Assembly (NCBI RefSeq): GCF_014529945.1
Contig: NZ_JACVFB010000002.1
Span: forward strand, 930,001 to 994,000
Reading direction: 5' to 3'
Length of the DNA: 64,000 nucleotides
Origin: Chitinophaga varians
GTDB taxonomy: Bacteria; Bacteroidota; Bacteroidia; Chitinophagales; Chitinophagaceae
The notes below the pieces were generated by a model, which ran no database searches, was not told where the DNA came from, and saw only the letters and a program-made list of their open reading frames with translations. A program made the position numbers and the translations under genes. Below are positions 34,883 through 44,422 of the stretch, one piece after another. How positions within the stretch are numbered: position 1 is the stretch's first letter; every line of letters begins with the position of its first letter.

Positions 34883-36328
34883 TTAGAGGATCTTCTTTCC
34901 TGTAACGAAATCATACAGTGTCAGGCAGCGCAGCTGGTAATAGGCATCCCAGAAAGTCCTTAAAGCGGTGATGTATTTTTTCCGGGCCTGGTCTTTCTCT
35001 ATCAGGGCGATGTTCAGGTCGGTCACGGACAACTTGCCCAGCTTAAACTGTTCCTGGGCGAGGTTATATCTTTCCTGTGCAATCATATCTGTCTGATGAG
35101 ACACTTCGATGTTATCCCTGATCAGCGCGGCGTTTTTAACAAGGGTGACAATTACCTGGCGGATGTTCATCTCTTCCTGTGCAATGGTGTATTCTGTTGT
35201 TTTGAGGTTGCTGTTGGCCAGATTTATCTTGCCTCTGCTCCTGCCCCAGTCCACAATGGGGACGGCCACACCTAAGCTCAGGTTCTGCTGGGAGTTGGGG
35301 CGCTGATAGAGTTTATCGAATTGCTGACTGGCGTTATTGAGGCCGTAGCTGGCGGTTAAATTAATGGCGAGGCGTTCTTTCCGGGCTTGTTCCAGATCGC
35401 GCAACGCTTCCTCCCGGCGACGAATGAAGCCCGTAAATGCCGCACGGTTACGGATAGCTTCCTGTATGGCCATTTCGAGGGAAATATTGAGCACTGGCAG
35501 CGCTGTGGGCAATAGTAGTTCTATATTGCCGGTATCGGAACTGGCGGTATAACTGTTGAGATTAAACAGGGCGGTTTGCAGGGATACTTCGGCCTGTTTC
35601 TGGTCCTGTATGGAGTTGAGCACCTGTAGTTTGATCTGTAACAGCTTTTCACGGGAAGCAGTGCCCAAATCAACTTTCTTTAATTCTATATCATAGATCT
35701 GTTGCTGGTTTTCCAGATTTTTCCCGGAGAGGTCCAGGTTTACCTGTGCATCCAGCACATCAAAGAAATAGCGCACTACATCTGCGGAGATGTTCTCTTT
35801 CTGTTGAATATAATTTTTGTTGGCCTCTTCCAGCCGTAGCGGGGCCAGTTTCTTTTGCCATTTGAACGCGTTGAATCCGAACAGCGGTTGTTGTAGGTAG
35901 ATGTTTGCGGGGATGGTGCTATACTGGCCGAATTTCCTTTCGATATCATCGAAACGGTTGAGCGATGAGTTGATAGATAACGTGCCACCGGTGGCGGTGA
36001 TGACCTGCGATAAGCTCAGGCCGGCAGCAATCATATTCTGCGTACGATATTGGTATAAGCTGCTGCCATCGGGTTGTCTGACAGCGAGGTAGTCTTTGCT
36101 ATAGTCAATCAGTGTGCCGGTGAGTAAGAGTTGTGGCCTGACGGAAGCCCTGAAATTATCATATTCATAATAGCTGGCCTGTCGTGTACTGGTGGCCAGC
36201 TTTTTATTGATAGAATGTTCTGCTGCAATGGCAATGAAGTCCTGCAACTGGTACTGCGGACATTGTTGCGCCTTCAGCTGCGGTAGACAGCACAGATGTA
36301 AAACCGTGAGCGCGATATATCTTTTCAT
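34883..36328 (-). CDS. TolC-family outer-membrane efflux protein
   Basis: 481 residues with a signal peptide (KRYIALTVLHLCCLPQLKAQ). Two TolC repeats are visible, each with long coiled-coil helices (for example LDAQVNLDLSGKNLENQQQIYD and EEMNIRQVIVTLVKNAALIRDNIEV) and the LGVAVPIVDWGRSRGKINLANSNL signature. It forms the outer-membrane duct of the tripartite exporter encoded immediately upstream, starting 3 bases after the permease stop. Confidence 0.92.
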   Translation of the reverse strand: MKRYIALTVLHLCCLPQLKAQQCPQYQLQDFIAIAAEHSINKKLATSTRQASYYEYDNFRASVRPQLLLTGTLIDYSKDYLAVRQPDGSSLYQYRTQNMIAAGLSLSQVITATGGTLSINSSLNRFDDIERKFGQYSTIPANIYLQQPLFGFNAFKWQKKLAPLRLEEANKNYIQQKENISADVVRYFFDVLDAQVNLDLSGKNLENQQQIYDIELKKVDLGTASREKLLQIKLQVLNSIQDQKQAEVSLQTALFNLNSYTASSDTGNIELLLPTALPVLNISLEMAIQEAIRNRAAFTGFIRRREEALRDLEQARKERLAINLTASYGLNNASQQFDKLYQRPNSQQNLSLGVAVPIVDWGRSRGKINLANSNLKTTEYTIAQEEMNIRQVIVTLVKNAALIRDNIEVSHQTDMIAQERYNLAQEQFKLGKLSVTDLNIALIEKDQARKKYITALRTFWDAYYQLRCLTLYDFVTGKKIL

Positions 36329-36331
36329 GCT

Positions 36332-39300
36332 TTAATCCTTTTTGGTGAAGAACCAGTAAGCCAACGGGATGAACCATAGTGTGAAGAAAGAACCGATGGT
36401 GAGTCCCCCGGCAATGACATACACGAGAGGCTTTTGAAGATCGTTGCCGATGCCGCCGGTAAAGAGTACCGGCATCAGGGCGAGGCTGGTGGTGAGAGAA
36501 GTCATCAGCAAGGGTTTGAGGCAAATTTCCCCCGCTTCATGGATGGCTTTTGTCATTGCTTCTCTCCTGCTCATACCAGCGGTTTCATAGTTGTTCCTGA
36601 GTCGTCGCAGCGTTTCCATCTTTAGAATAGGATCGTCCACAATAATCCCGAGCACTACTACGAAACCCACGCCGGCCATGATGTCCAGCGTACCTCCTGC
36701 CAGGTAAACGATCAGCAGCGCACCCGATATGCCCAGTGGCATAGTGAGCATGATAATCAGCGGCTGTACCAGGTTTTCAAATTGTACCGCCAGTATGAAA
36801 TACAGCAGTAGTATGGCTATCAGCACCGTGACTAAAATTTCATGCGAGCGTTGTTTTTCGGTGAAATACCTGCCGGAGAAGTTAACATTATACCCGTTTT
36901 TTGCTGCGATGGCGGTCATGTTTTGTTGGAGGTGATCGTAATCGAACCGTGATAGTTCCGTATATACGATACCGTGATAAGTGCCTGTTTTGTCGCCGGT
37001 GAGGTATCGGGGGCTCTGGCCTTTATTCCACGCAATGATGGCGGACAACGGATAACTGGTGTTGTTTTTCCCGGTGATGGTGTGGCTCAGCGCCGTGGTG
37101 ATGTCGGCATTATCCCTGGAAAACCGGATTGTTTTTATTTCTCCGAAACGTTTTATTTCTGAAATGGTATAATTGCCAAACAGTCGTTGCAGCGTTTCTT
37201 TCAGGCTGGCCATGCTGATGCCATAGAGTTGCATCTTGTGGATGTCAGGTGTAAATTCTATGCAGGTTTCGTGCTGAAAGGCGGCGCCTTTTTTCCAGGC
37301 AGGCGATGGCAACGCCTGTAATGCTTGTAAGAGGTGGGTATAAGCATCTTCGTCGGCGCCGGTGCTCACCGGTTTCAGCCTTGCTTCAAAATAAGGGCTG
37401 TTGTCACGGAAGAGCTGTGTGAACGCATTGGGAGCGTCTTCCAGTTTCCATACGGCATCAGGATAGTGTTGTTGCAACCAGGTGTTGACAAGGGTGTCCA
37501 GCCTGATTTTATCTTTTTCCTGCCTGCATTTATAGTAGATTTCAGCTTGCTGCAGGGTATGGTGTTGCTGCGTCAGCAGGAATTGCCGGAGCCCCAGATC
37601 GGCTTCCCAGGCTATGCTATGCGTGCCGATGACAGATTCCAGCTGTTTAATTCTACGGTGGTTCTCTGCCAGGTCTACAGGATTATTCCAGTCAATGGTG
37701 AGTAATGTTTCCGTTTGGGTAATATGAGGCAGTGCAGATACCGGAATAAACTGATACAGTATAATACCCACGGGCATCAGCGCGATGGTGAAAAAGAAAT
37801 ACGGCTTCTTTCTGGCGAAAATATGATGTATCATCTGGTGGTACTTCCCGGCTATCCACTGATACAGCCTTGTGTCTTCCCGCATATTGGCGGCCTTGTC
37901 TGAGATGAAAAGCCGGAAAAGCAGCGGGTTCAGGAAAAAGGCCACCAGCAGCGAAACTCCCAGTGAAATAGTAAGGGCAATAGCCTGATCGGTGATGATA
38001 GCGCCTGCCAGCCCGCTGAGATATATCAACGGCAGATATACGGCCACCGTAGTAAGCACCTGACTGATAACGGGCACCATCACTTCGTTGGTGCCAACGA
38101 CGCAACTGTCTTCTACCGACAACCCCTCTTTTCGCTTTCTGGAAATATTATCCAGTACCACGATGGAGTTATCTATCAACATACCTATTCCCAGCGCCAA
38201 TCCGGAAAGGGAAATAATATTAAACGAGATGCCGAACAGGTAGAAAAAGATAAAAGTCAATATCAATGATAGCGGGATGCTGATGCTCATCAGCACCGGG
38301 GAAACGAAGTTGCCGAGAAACAGGAATAGTACCAGCACACAAAGGATACCTCCATAGAGTAAATCCTGTTGCAGATTGTCGATACCTGCTTCCAGCAGGT
38401 AGTGCTGATTTTGGGAGATATAAAACCGCGCTCCGGGATAGTGATGACCGAAGTCGCTGATGAGGGAGTCGATAGCCGGCATGAGCGTGTGCATGCGGGC
38501 CCCGGATTGTTTATGCACATTGAGTACCAGCCCCTGCCTGCCACCGTACAAATGATAGCCGTCGGGAGGGTTGACGCTGTGCGACACGGTGGCAAAACGG
38601 GATAGCGGCATCACCGCGGTGTTATTATTGATGCTTACCGGGATGTTTTTTATCTGTTCTATAGAGATCAGCTGATTGTCCATGTTCACCCGGAGACTAT
38701 AATGACCGTCTTTTACGGTCACTGTTCCCAGTTCCATATTGGCGGACTGGATGGCGTTTGCCAGGTTCGCAACGTCCAGTTTGACCGCTGCCAGCGACTG
38801 GGCATCCGGCTCGATGATGATAGCCGGTGTGCTTTTCCCATTGATGTCTGCCATGGATACGCCGGGAAGCTGCTCTATCCTTTTTCTGAAAATTTTTTCG
38901 CTCAGATTGGAGTATTCCTGATAGTCTGCACTGTTTTCCGGGATGATCTGGACGCGGGCTACCGGTATATCTGAGGTGTTGCTGCGGATAACAACAGGGC
39001 GTTCCATATCCTGGGGAAGGCTGTTGGTGAGGCGGTCCAGTTTCTCATTGATCGCCATGTAAGCCAGATTGGTATTGGTGCCGTAGCTTAGACGCAGGTA
39101 CAGGGTGGCTGTATGGTTGCTGCTGATGGTCTCTATATCTTCCAGCCCGGCGATGGTCGTCAGATTGTCGCGCAATATACCGGTAACATTTGCTTCGATG
39201 GCGGCGGCTGTATTGCCGGGATAGGTGCATCTGATAGTGATCCCCGGCACATCGATGTCGGGGAGCAGTGCCACGGGAATGCGGAACAGTGCCAGTATTC

Positions 39301-39367
39301 CAAGGATAATGAGTACACCGAAAGTCATCAGCATGGCAATCGGCCGTTGGATAATAAACCGGATCAT
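36332..39367 (-). CDS. RND-family efflux permease (first of two in the locus)
   Basis: 1011 residues with the 12-helix RND layout. It starts IRFIIQRPIAMLMTFGVLIILG, has two large periplasmic porter domains, and carries the central helices with IGMLIDNSIVVLDNISRKRKEG (TM4 acidic residue) and GIIVDDPILKMETLRRLRNNYE near residue 900. It resembles the CzcA/AcrB/HAE1 group and uses the proton gradient to export substrates via the adaptor and TolC genes on either side. The substrate cannot be read from sequence. In this context it may serve the small secreted proteins encoded upstream (inference). Confidence 0.92.
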   Translation of the reverse strand: MIRFIIQRPIAMLMTFGVLIILGILALFRIPVALLPDIDVPGITIRCTYPGNTAAAIEANVTGILRDNLTTIAGLEDIETISSNHTATLYLRLSYGTNTNLAYMAINEKLDRLTNSLPQDMERPVVIRSNTSDIPVARVQIIPENSADYQEYSNLSEKIFRKRIEQLPGVSMADINGKSTPAIIIEPDAQSLAAVKLDVANLANAIQSANMELGTVTVKDGHYSLRVNMDNQLISIEQIKNIPVSINNNTAVMPLSRFATVSHSVNPPDGYHLYGGRQGLVLNVHKQSGARMHTLMPAIDSLISDFGHHYPGARFYISQNQHYLLEAGIDNLQQDLLYGGILCVLVLFLFLGNFVSPVLMSISIPLSLILTFIFFYLFGISFNIISLSGLALGIGMLIDNSIVVLDNISRKRKEGLSVEDSCVVGTNEVMVPVISQVLTTVAVYLPLIYLSGLAGAIITDQAIALTISLGVSLLVAFFLNPLLFRLFISDKAANMREDTRLYQWIAGKYHQMIHHIFARKKPYFFFTIALMPVGIILYQFIPVSALPHITQTETLLTIDWNNPVDLAENHRRIKQLESVIGTHSIAWEADLGLRQFLLTQQHHTLQQAEIYYKCRQEKDKIRLDTLVNTWLQQHYPDAVWKLEDAPNAFTQLFRDNSPYFEARLKPVSTGADEDAYTHLLQALQALPSPAWKKGAAFQHETCIEFTPDIHKMQLYGISMASLKETLQRLFGNYTISEIKRFGEIKTIRFSRDNADITTALSHTITGKNNTSYPLSAIIAWNKGQSPRYLTGDKTGTYHGIVYTELSRFDYDHLQQNMTAIAAKNGYNVNFSGRYFTEKQRSHEILVTVLIAILLLYFILAVQFENLVQPLIIMLTMPLGISGALLIVYLAGGTLDIMAGVGFVVVLGIIVDDPILKMETLRRLRNNYETAGMSRREAMTKAIHEAGEICLKPLLMTSLTTSLALMPVLFTGGIGNDLQKPLVYVIAGGLTIGSFFTLWFIPLAYWFFTKKD

Positions 39368-39370
39368 GAA

Positions 39371-40435
39371 CTAACGAATAATACTGACTGTGGAGTTGTG
39401 GGTTAACTGGACATTATTGGAGATGATGATGCTGTCTCCATCTTTGAGGCCTTCGGTGATTTCTATGGAAGTGCCGTTATCTCTTCCTGTTTTCACATAT
39501 TGCCATTTGGCCTGATTTTGCTGTACGGTGAAAACAACCGCTTTGCCACTACGCATCACAACGGCTTCCTTAGGAACGGCCAGGACCTGTTGCAGCGGAA
39601 TGGCCATTTTGGCCATAGCGTTCATGCCCGGCACCAGCGACCGATGATCGATGATGCGGAGTTTTACCAGCATCATTCCGTTGTCATCCACAATGGGGTT
39701 CGTTTCAGTGACAACAGCGTTGTGCCGGCTGCCGGAAACGGTTTGCAGGGTGGCTGGCTGTCCTGCTTTGATCATACTGAAATCGCTTTCGAGGATGTTG
39801 GCTTCAAGGTAAAGGTCAGCAGCGGTATAGATGGTAAACAATTCGTCTCCTGCTCTTACAGTACTGCCCTGCTGTACTTTTACATCGGCAGCAATGCCTT
39901 TAAAGGGCGCCCTGATGGTCATTTTTTCCAGTTCAAGGGTCAGCTCTTTCAGGGTCAGTTCTGCGTTGGTGAGGCCTGTATTGGCTTTCAGCTTGTGATA
40001 AACAGTATCTCTGATCTGCTGGGACTTGGATTCAAGCAGGCTGGCCTGGTTCAGCAGTTCGCTTTTGTAGTTGATGGCGGCATTGAAATGCTCTTCCGTG
40101 GCGCGTTCCCGACGTAGAGAGATAGCCCGCTGATCAAATGCGATCACCGTTTCACCGGCGTCCAGCATTTTATTGTTCCAGACATTGCATAGGCGAAGTG
40201 GCCCGCTTTGTTCGGCATGAATGGTTTCTTTCTGCTTTGCCTTTATTTTACCCGAGCTCTCGATATAATAGCTGAAGAGGGCTTTATGTAATACGAGCAC
40301 TTTCACGGCCGTAATATTATCCGGTTCCACATACTGTTTGGGCGATGCTGTATGCTTTTGATCTGCAGACGCATTTCTGCACGACATGGATAACAGCGGC
40401 ATCAGCACAATTCCTGCCAGCAATAATCTTAACAT
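39371..40435 (-). CDS. RND periplasmic adaptor subunit (HlyD/AcrA-like)
   Basis: 354 residues with an N-terminal lipoprotein-type signal (LLAGIVLMPLLSMSC). The family order is seen: a lipoyl-like half motif (SGKIKAKQKETIHAEQSGPL), a helical hairpin, then LEKMTIRAPFKGIAADVKVQQGSTVRAGDELFTIYTA, and barrel and membrane-proximal domains (VPKEAVVMRSGKAVVFTV). It links the permease, 3 bases downstream, to the TolC protein. Order in the operon is adaptor, permease, TolC. Confidence 0.92.
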   Translation of the reverse strand: MLRLLLAGIVLMPLLSMSCRNASADQKHTASPKQYVEPDNITAVKVLVLHKALFSYYIESSGKIKAKQKETIHAEQSGPLRLCNVWNNKMLDAGETVIAFDQRAISLRRERATEEHFNAAINYKSELLNQASLLESKSQQIRDTVYHKLKANTGLTNAELTLKELTLELEKMTIRAPFKGIAADVKVQQGSTVRAGDELFTIYTAADLYLEANILESDFSMIKAGQPATLQTVSGSRHNAVVTETNPIVDDNGMMLVKLRIIDHRSLVPGMNAMAKMAIPLQQVLAVPKEAVVMRSGKAVVFTVQQNQAKWQYVKTGRDNGTSIEITEGLKDGDSIIISNNVQLTHNSTVSIIR

Positions 40436-40504
40436 AGGTTACTATTACGAATGAAGGGCCGGTTGGAGTGTTTCCATACCGGCCCGATGAAATATCTTTT
40501 ATCT

Positions 40505-40927
40505 TCAGGGTAAGACGTTGTCTTTGGAGATGGCCAAGAGCTTGTCCCCGTCGACGGTGACCCTGACGGGATAAGGCCACAGGTCCTGCCGGTCGTTCGT
40601 TACCTTGTAAAATTGATCGTCATGATCTATAAAAACATTTTTATGATGCAGGATGCTGTCTCCCACCCTTGTTCTTAATATTTTCAATGATCTTATACCC
40701 GTGAAGATGATTTTTACATCTCCCCTGTTGCACAAGTGCATCGCTTCCTTTTCTACGCCTGAGATGCAGCCACCGCAGCCTGTGCCAGGTATAACGATCA
40801 CTGTTTTCTGACCCTGGCCCGGAAAAGCGGTGTTGATGAATCCTGCCAAATCATTGCGCTGATTATTGGTTTTGTGGTTACAGGAAAACAGGCCGACAGA
40901 CAGTATCAAAATAAATAATCGCTTCAT
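40505..40927 (-). CDS. Thioredoxin-like lipoprotein with CGGC motif
   Basis: 140 residues with a lipoprotein signal (LFILILSVGLFSC). The centre reads KTVIVIPGTGCGGCISGVEKEAMHLC, a thioredoxin-like CxxC on a short beta-alpha unit, although the fold is minimal. It lies between the adaptor gene (69-base gap downstream) and the DUF4221 gene, whose stop is 2 bases upstream of its start. A redox or disulfide-related job in the periplasm is inferred from the motif. The cysteine-rich products of the same array would be natural clients. Confidence 0.65.
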   Translation of the reverse strand: MKRLFILILSVGLFSCNHKTNNQRNDLAGFINTAFPGQGQKTVIVIPGTGCGGCISGVEKEAMHLCNRGDVKIIFTGIRSLKILRTRVGDSILHHKNVFIDHDDQFYKVTNDRQDLWPYPVRVTVDGDKLLAISKDNVLP

Positions 40928-40929
40928 AG

Positions 40930-42105
40930 TTATTTTTTCTTCAGTGTGAAGCAGGTGAACCGCATGATGTCTTCATTTTCTGTTTCTTTCTTACGCAGAT
41001 ACAATCCTTCCGGTGTAATGAAATGGCCGCTGAAGGCGTAGTATGTGTCAGGGAGTTCTATTTCCCCTGTTTTTTCAAAATTTTCATTGAGGATGATAAC
41101 GATGGACGTCGTTAGTTGCAGGCCGGCGCGGCTGGTTTGGCCGTTGGGTTTGATGGCCATGCGGTAATAGACTTTACGGTACGGATCATAAGTCACCACA
41201 CAATAGGACGGGTGGTCAAAGAAGAACTGAAGGTCTGCCAGTTGCCCCGGACCGGATTTGCTGAACAGGTCGGCCTTGAATGGCAGGATGTCCGCTTCTG
41301 TGAACTGCTGGCTGCCGGCGTAGTAGCTGTTGATTTTACCGGTTTTAATATCGAGTGTGAACAGCGAATCGGACATCGGAAGGCTGAATGCCAGTGTTTG
41401 TTTTTCTTTGTTGATGGTCTGGAAGATGTTGTAATGCTCTCCGCACCACATTTTCCGTTTGAAATACCTTTCAGATATGCAAAGGTTAGTGGCTATGGAG
41501 TCTTTCAGGTCGATACGGCATACAGAACTGAGTGTTTTTTTGTCCATATCGGTACCGATATACAGGATATGCCCGGATGCATATAACTGATTGTTGAGAT
41601 AACATATCGGCTGGTTGGTAGTTGCCATAGGATCGGCCGGCAGTATGGCTGAACTATCTGCAAAGTAGGTCTTAAAAGCATTCAACGGAAATAATCTGAC
41701 GCGGGTGTTTTGCTTCAGGTCTGTAATGGTAAAAGACTTGGTGGGATAGTGGTATAATATCAGCGAGTCCGGAGAGATAAAATGGAAGCCATCTATCTTA
41801 GGCAGGCTGTTAGGGCCTTCCAGGGGGAAAGCGATTTTTCGTTTGAGCGTGCCTTGTGAAAAATCATAAATATTGATATCGCGGTTTTCGGGATTGTACT
41901 GTGCCAGCAAATTGGGGGTGGAATCGTTACCGGGAACATACTGTATGCAGTTAGCCGCTGGCGCTGTAACGCTGTCCAGATGCAGGATGAATTCCTTGCC
42001 GGCTTCGAGTTGCATGGTTTCGGTGAACGCGTTTTTCCGTTGCAGGCAGGAGGTCAGCAGCAGGCCGGATAAGAATATGATAACGGATGATTTACAGGAA
42101 GGCAT
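40930..42105 (-). CDS. DUF4221-type lipoprotein (beta-propeller-like)
   Basis: 391 residues from the ATG at 42103-42105, with signal and lipobox (SSVIIFLSGLLLTSC). The body has propeller-like blades: PNLLAQYNPENRDINIYDFSQGTL, DGFHFISPDSLILYHYPTKSFTI, and YCVVTYDPYRKVYYRMA near the end. DUF4221 lipoproteins are known from Bacteroidota loci that also carry NVEALA-type small secreted proteins and TlpA-like thioredoxins, which is the same setting as here (family knowledge, not searched). It is surface-exposed or periplasmic, with unknown function. Confidence 0.75.
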   Translation of the reverse strand: MPSCKSSVIIFLSGLLLTSCLQRKNAFTETMQLEAGKEFILHLDSVTAPAANCIQYVPGNDSTPNLLAQYNPENRDINIYDFSQGTLKRKIAFPLEGPNSLPKIDGFHFISPDSLILYHYPTKSFTITDLKQNTRVRLFPLNAFKTYFADSSAILPADPMATTNQPICYLNNQLYASGHILYIGTDMDKKTLSSVCRIDLKDSIATNLCISERYFKRKMWCGEHYNIFQTINKEKQTLAFSLPMSDSLFTLDIKTGKINSYYAGSQQFTEADILPFKADLFSKSGPGQLADLQFFFDHPSYCVVTYDPYRKVYYRMAIKPNGQTSRAGLQLTTSIVIILNENFEKTGEIELPDTYYAFSGHFITPEGLYLRKKETENEDIMRFTCFTLKKK

Positions 42106-42191
42106 GTCGGATCGTTGTGGTAAAAGGATATTGTGGTGCAAATACCTTCCTGCACGATGTTGTGCAGGAAGGATGTAATTTTCGCGTCGCA

Positions 42192-42581
42192 TTACATGCT
42201 GGCGCCGGTTTCACAAGGGTTGGGTTGATACCTTGCCTGCTCGCAAACCTGGATATAAGCGCCGCTACCGTTGCTGTCCTGTCTTAAATAACAGTTACCA
42301 TCGTTTTTACCGTCGTTGGGATTTTTGTAGCATTGTTTGCTACCGCCACCGTCAGCCTCGCAACCTGCGTCCTGTGGCCAGTCGCAGACCTGCATTGCCG
42401 GATTGAAATGAAGTCCGGGAGGGCATTCGAGCTCATACAGCATGCCATTGCTGCAACGGTAGAATTTAGTGCAGTCGGATGGGTGGGGGTACAGCTGGTC
42501 TTCTATGCAGGCATATACAGCTACGCCTGATGCCATGACCAGCACCACGAACATCACAATCGTGGAAAACAGTTTTTTCAT
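42192..42581 (-). CDS. Secreted Cys-rich protein with peritrophin-A (CBM14) domain, copy b
   Basis: 129 residues. The signal peptide (MKKLFSTIVMFVVLVMASG) is cut near VYA. The mature part begins at once with a six-cysteine chitin-binding type-2 domain: C, then YPHPSDC, FYRC, LEC, PPGLHFNPAMQVC and DAGC. A second module follows with four cysteines (KQCYKNPNDGKNDGNCYL... IQVC... PCETGAS). The mature protein is almost entirely disulfide-capable. The lipobox is poor, and the first cysteine belongs to the domain, so signal peptidase I is preferred. It is a tandem paralogue of the gene at 42636-43019, with the leader sequence and C-terminal module most conserved. Confidence 0.85.
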   Translation of the reverse strand: MKKLFSTIVMFVVLVMASGVAVYACIEDQLYPHPSDCTKFYRCSNGMLYELECPPGLHFNPAMQVCDWPQDAGCEADGGGSKQCYKNPNDGKNDGNCYLRQDSNGSGAYIQVCEQARYQPNPCETGASM

Positions 42582-42635
42582 GAGTGTTAAATTTTAAAGG
42601 TGAAGAAAAGACTTCGGTAGTAGGAAATGTTTTAA

Positions 42636-43019
42636 TTAAATGCTGGCGCCTGTTTCACAGGGTTTGGGTTTGAAGTATGCCTGTTCGCATACCTGAATGT
42701 AAGCGCCGCTGCCGCCACTGTCTTGCCTTAAATAGCAGTTGCCGTCATTTTTTCCGTCGTTGGGATTTTTGTAGCATTGTTTGCTGCCACCAGCTTCACA
42801 ACCTGCGTTCTCCGGGAAGTCGCAGTATTGCATTGTCGGATTAAAATGGAGACCGGCGGGGCAGGTCAACTCAATAGGCGTACCATTGTCGCATTTGATG
42901 AATTTGCTACAATCTTCCGGATGCGGGTACAACTCACCATCCACGCAGGCATGTACTACTGCCGCTGAGGCCATTACAATTACTACGAACATAATAACAG
43001 CTGAAAACAGTTTTTTCAT
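42636..43019 (-). CDS. Secreted Cys-rich protein with peritrophin-A (CBM14) domain, copy a
   Basis: 127 residues with the same plan as its neighbour: a signal peptide (MKKLFSAVIMFVVIVMASA), a CBM14 domain starting CVDGELYPHPEDC and containing PAGLHFNPTMQYC, and a four-cysteine tail. The first 80 residues differ at many positions from copy b, while the last 47 are nearly identical and end CETGAS. Both genes share a 5' leader of the form TTCACCT-TAAAAT. A TGTCTTTG box at 43068-43075 on the minus strand could be its promoter. Chitin-binding domains of this type are mostly from animals and are unusual in bacteria. Confidence 0.85.
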   Translation of the reverse strand: MKKLFSAVIMFVVIVMASAAVVHACVDGELYPHPEDCSKFIKCDNGTPIELTCPAGLHFNPTMQYCDFPENAGCEAGGSKQCYKNPNDGKNDGNCYLRQDSGGSGAYIQVCEQAYFKPKPCETGASI

Positions 43020-43120
43020 AATGCTAGATTTTATAGGTGAATAATAAAGAGACTGTTACGGAGTACGCAAAGACAGCACCTGTAGCACAGGATGTTTTGC
43101 GGGACAGGCGAAGCGCAGCA

Positions 43121-44179
43121 TTATTCAGCCAGCCCTTTTACATTGATTTGTACCTGTGCGTTAGAGGCATTGCTGCTCACAAATACTATTTTTGAAAACT
43201 CTCCTTCGCTACGGGCATGATAGGTGATCTGCATACTGTCTTCCCGGCCCGGCAGTACAGGATTCTTAGGCCAGTTAAACGTCATACAGTCGCATGAGCC
43301 GAGCATTTGCTGAATGAGTAAGGGTTTTTTGCCGCTGTTACGGAAACGGACACTCGTTTTTGTATAAGATCCGGTTGCTACCGTTCCATATTGATGCGTT
43401 GTTTCACTAAGGGTGATAAATGCGTCTTCAGCCGGCGTGTAGGATTTGTCAGCGGCGAATTTCATTTCATTGCGCAGGGAGGCATACAGTGCGAGGTCCA
43501 GGCTGCTGTTGAATTCCAACGATTTTAATGCCAGCGCTCTTGCGCGGGCAGTGTCTCCCAGGATGGAACTTGCTTTCGCGGAGAGATAGGTGTTATAGAA
43601 GTACGTTTCCTGCCGGAGGGTACTGTCCAGTATGGTGCGCGCTGACTGGGCCGCGGCTTTATCGGTACCGGATTGCGACAGGATCTGTTGTGCTGTCAGC
43701 AGCTGGTTGAACAGCCAGATAGCTTGTCCGTGCTTCGTTTGAAGCCTGGTTTTGAATTCATGTTGTATCGTTTTTCCTGACAGGCAGTTTTCCGTGCAGC
43801 TCACTACATATTTTGAAGGGGCATCTCCATCAATGATGGTGAGCAGCCTGCCATCAGGTGAAAACAAATAGCTTCCGGGCGTAGCCATGGTGAAAAAGGG
43901 ATAAAAGAAGGCCTGGTCGTCCGGCTTGTTTTTATAGGCTATTGTAAACAGTACTTTGCCGGATAATTCCTTCGCTATTAATTTATCTGTTTTTATTTTC
44001 CGGATGAAATCGTCACATGGGGGACAGCCTTCACCGGCGTAAATCACAAATAATAGTTTATGTTCCCCGGAAGCCGTAGCAAAGGCTTGTTTCAGGGTTC
44101 CATTAAGGAATTCAGGTTTATCAGGGGCACAGGACATCTGCAATAATATCAGTAATATTATCCACCAACGTGTTCGCAT
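43121..44179 (-). CDS. Thioredoxin-fold plus DUF1573 lipoprotein
   Basis: 352 residues with a lipoprotein signal (WWIILLILLQMSC). Residues about 30-130 form a thioredoxin-like domain with the redox motif EGCPPCDDFIRK. A helical middle region follows. Residues about 255-352 form a DUF1573 immunoglobulin-like domain (HQYGTVATGSYTKTSVRFRNSGKKPLLI, then LGSCDCMTFNWPKNPVLPG). It is the first gene of the leftward array, 101 bases upstream of the first CBM14 protein. A role in disulfide handling is inferred from the CxxC motif. Confidence 0.78.
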   Translation of the reverse strand: MRTRWWIILLILLQMSCAPDKPEFLNGTLKQAFATASGEHKLLFVIYAGEGCPPCDDFIRKIKTDKLIAKELSGKVLFTIAYKNKPDDQAFFYPFFTMATPGSYLFSPDGRLLTIIDGDAPSKYVVSCTENCLSGKTIQHEFKTRLQTKHGQAIWLFNQLLTAQQILSQSGTDKAAAQSARTILDSTLRQETYFYNTYLSAKASSILGDTARARALALKSLEFNSSLDLALYASLRNEMKFAADKSYTPAEDAFITLSETTHQYGTVATGSYTKTSVRFRNSGKKPLLIQQMLGSCDCMTFNWPKNPVLPGREDSMQITYHARSEGEFSKIVFVSSNASNAQVQINVKGLAE

Positions 44180-44422
44180 AGGTAAGGGTTATTTTTATTT
44201 CTCGATTTTACTTCATGCTTGCTCTTTTATAAAATTGCTTGTCATAAAAGTATTGAATGTATAGTTGCATTTATGCAGATTTTCTTTACATTGTGTCTGT
44301 ATTATTTACAAAAACCTATCAACCATTTAAGCGTAATTAGCGAACAGTTAATCCGAAAAAAACAGATTAATCAGAGTAACTGAAGTCCCGAACCTTATTT
44401 GAGCATTCAACCATTATTGACG

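Noticed and set aside
42103..42192. Longer DUF4221 start 29 codons upstream
   Set aside because: The added residues would precede the lipoprotein signal and reach the stop of the CBM14 gene; the ATG at 42103-42105 is directly before the signal peptide.
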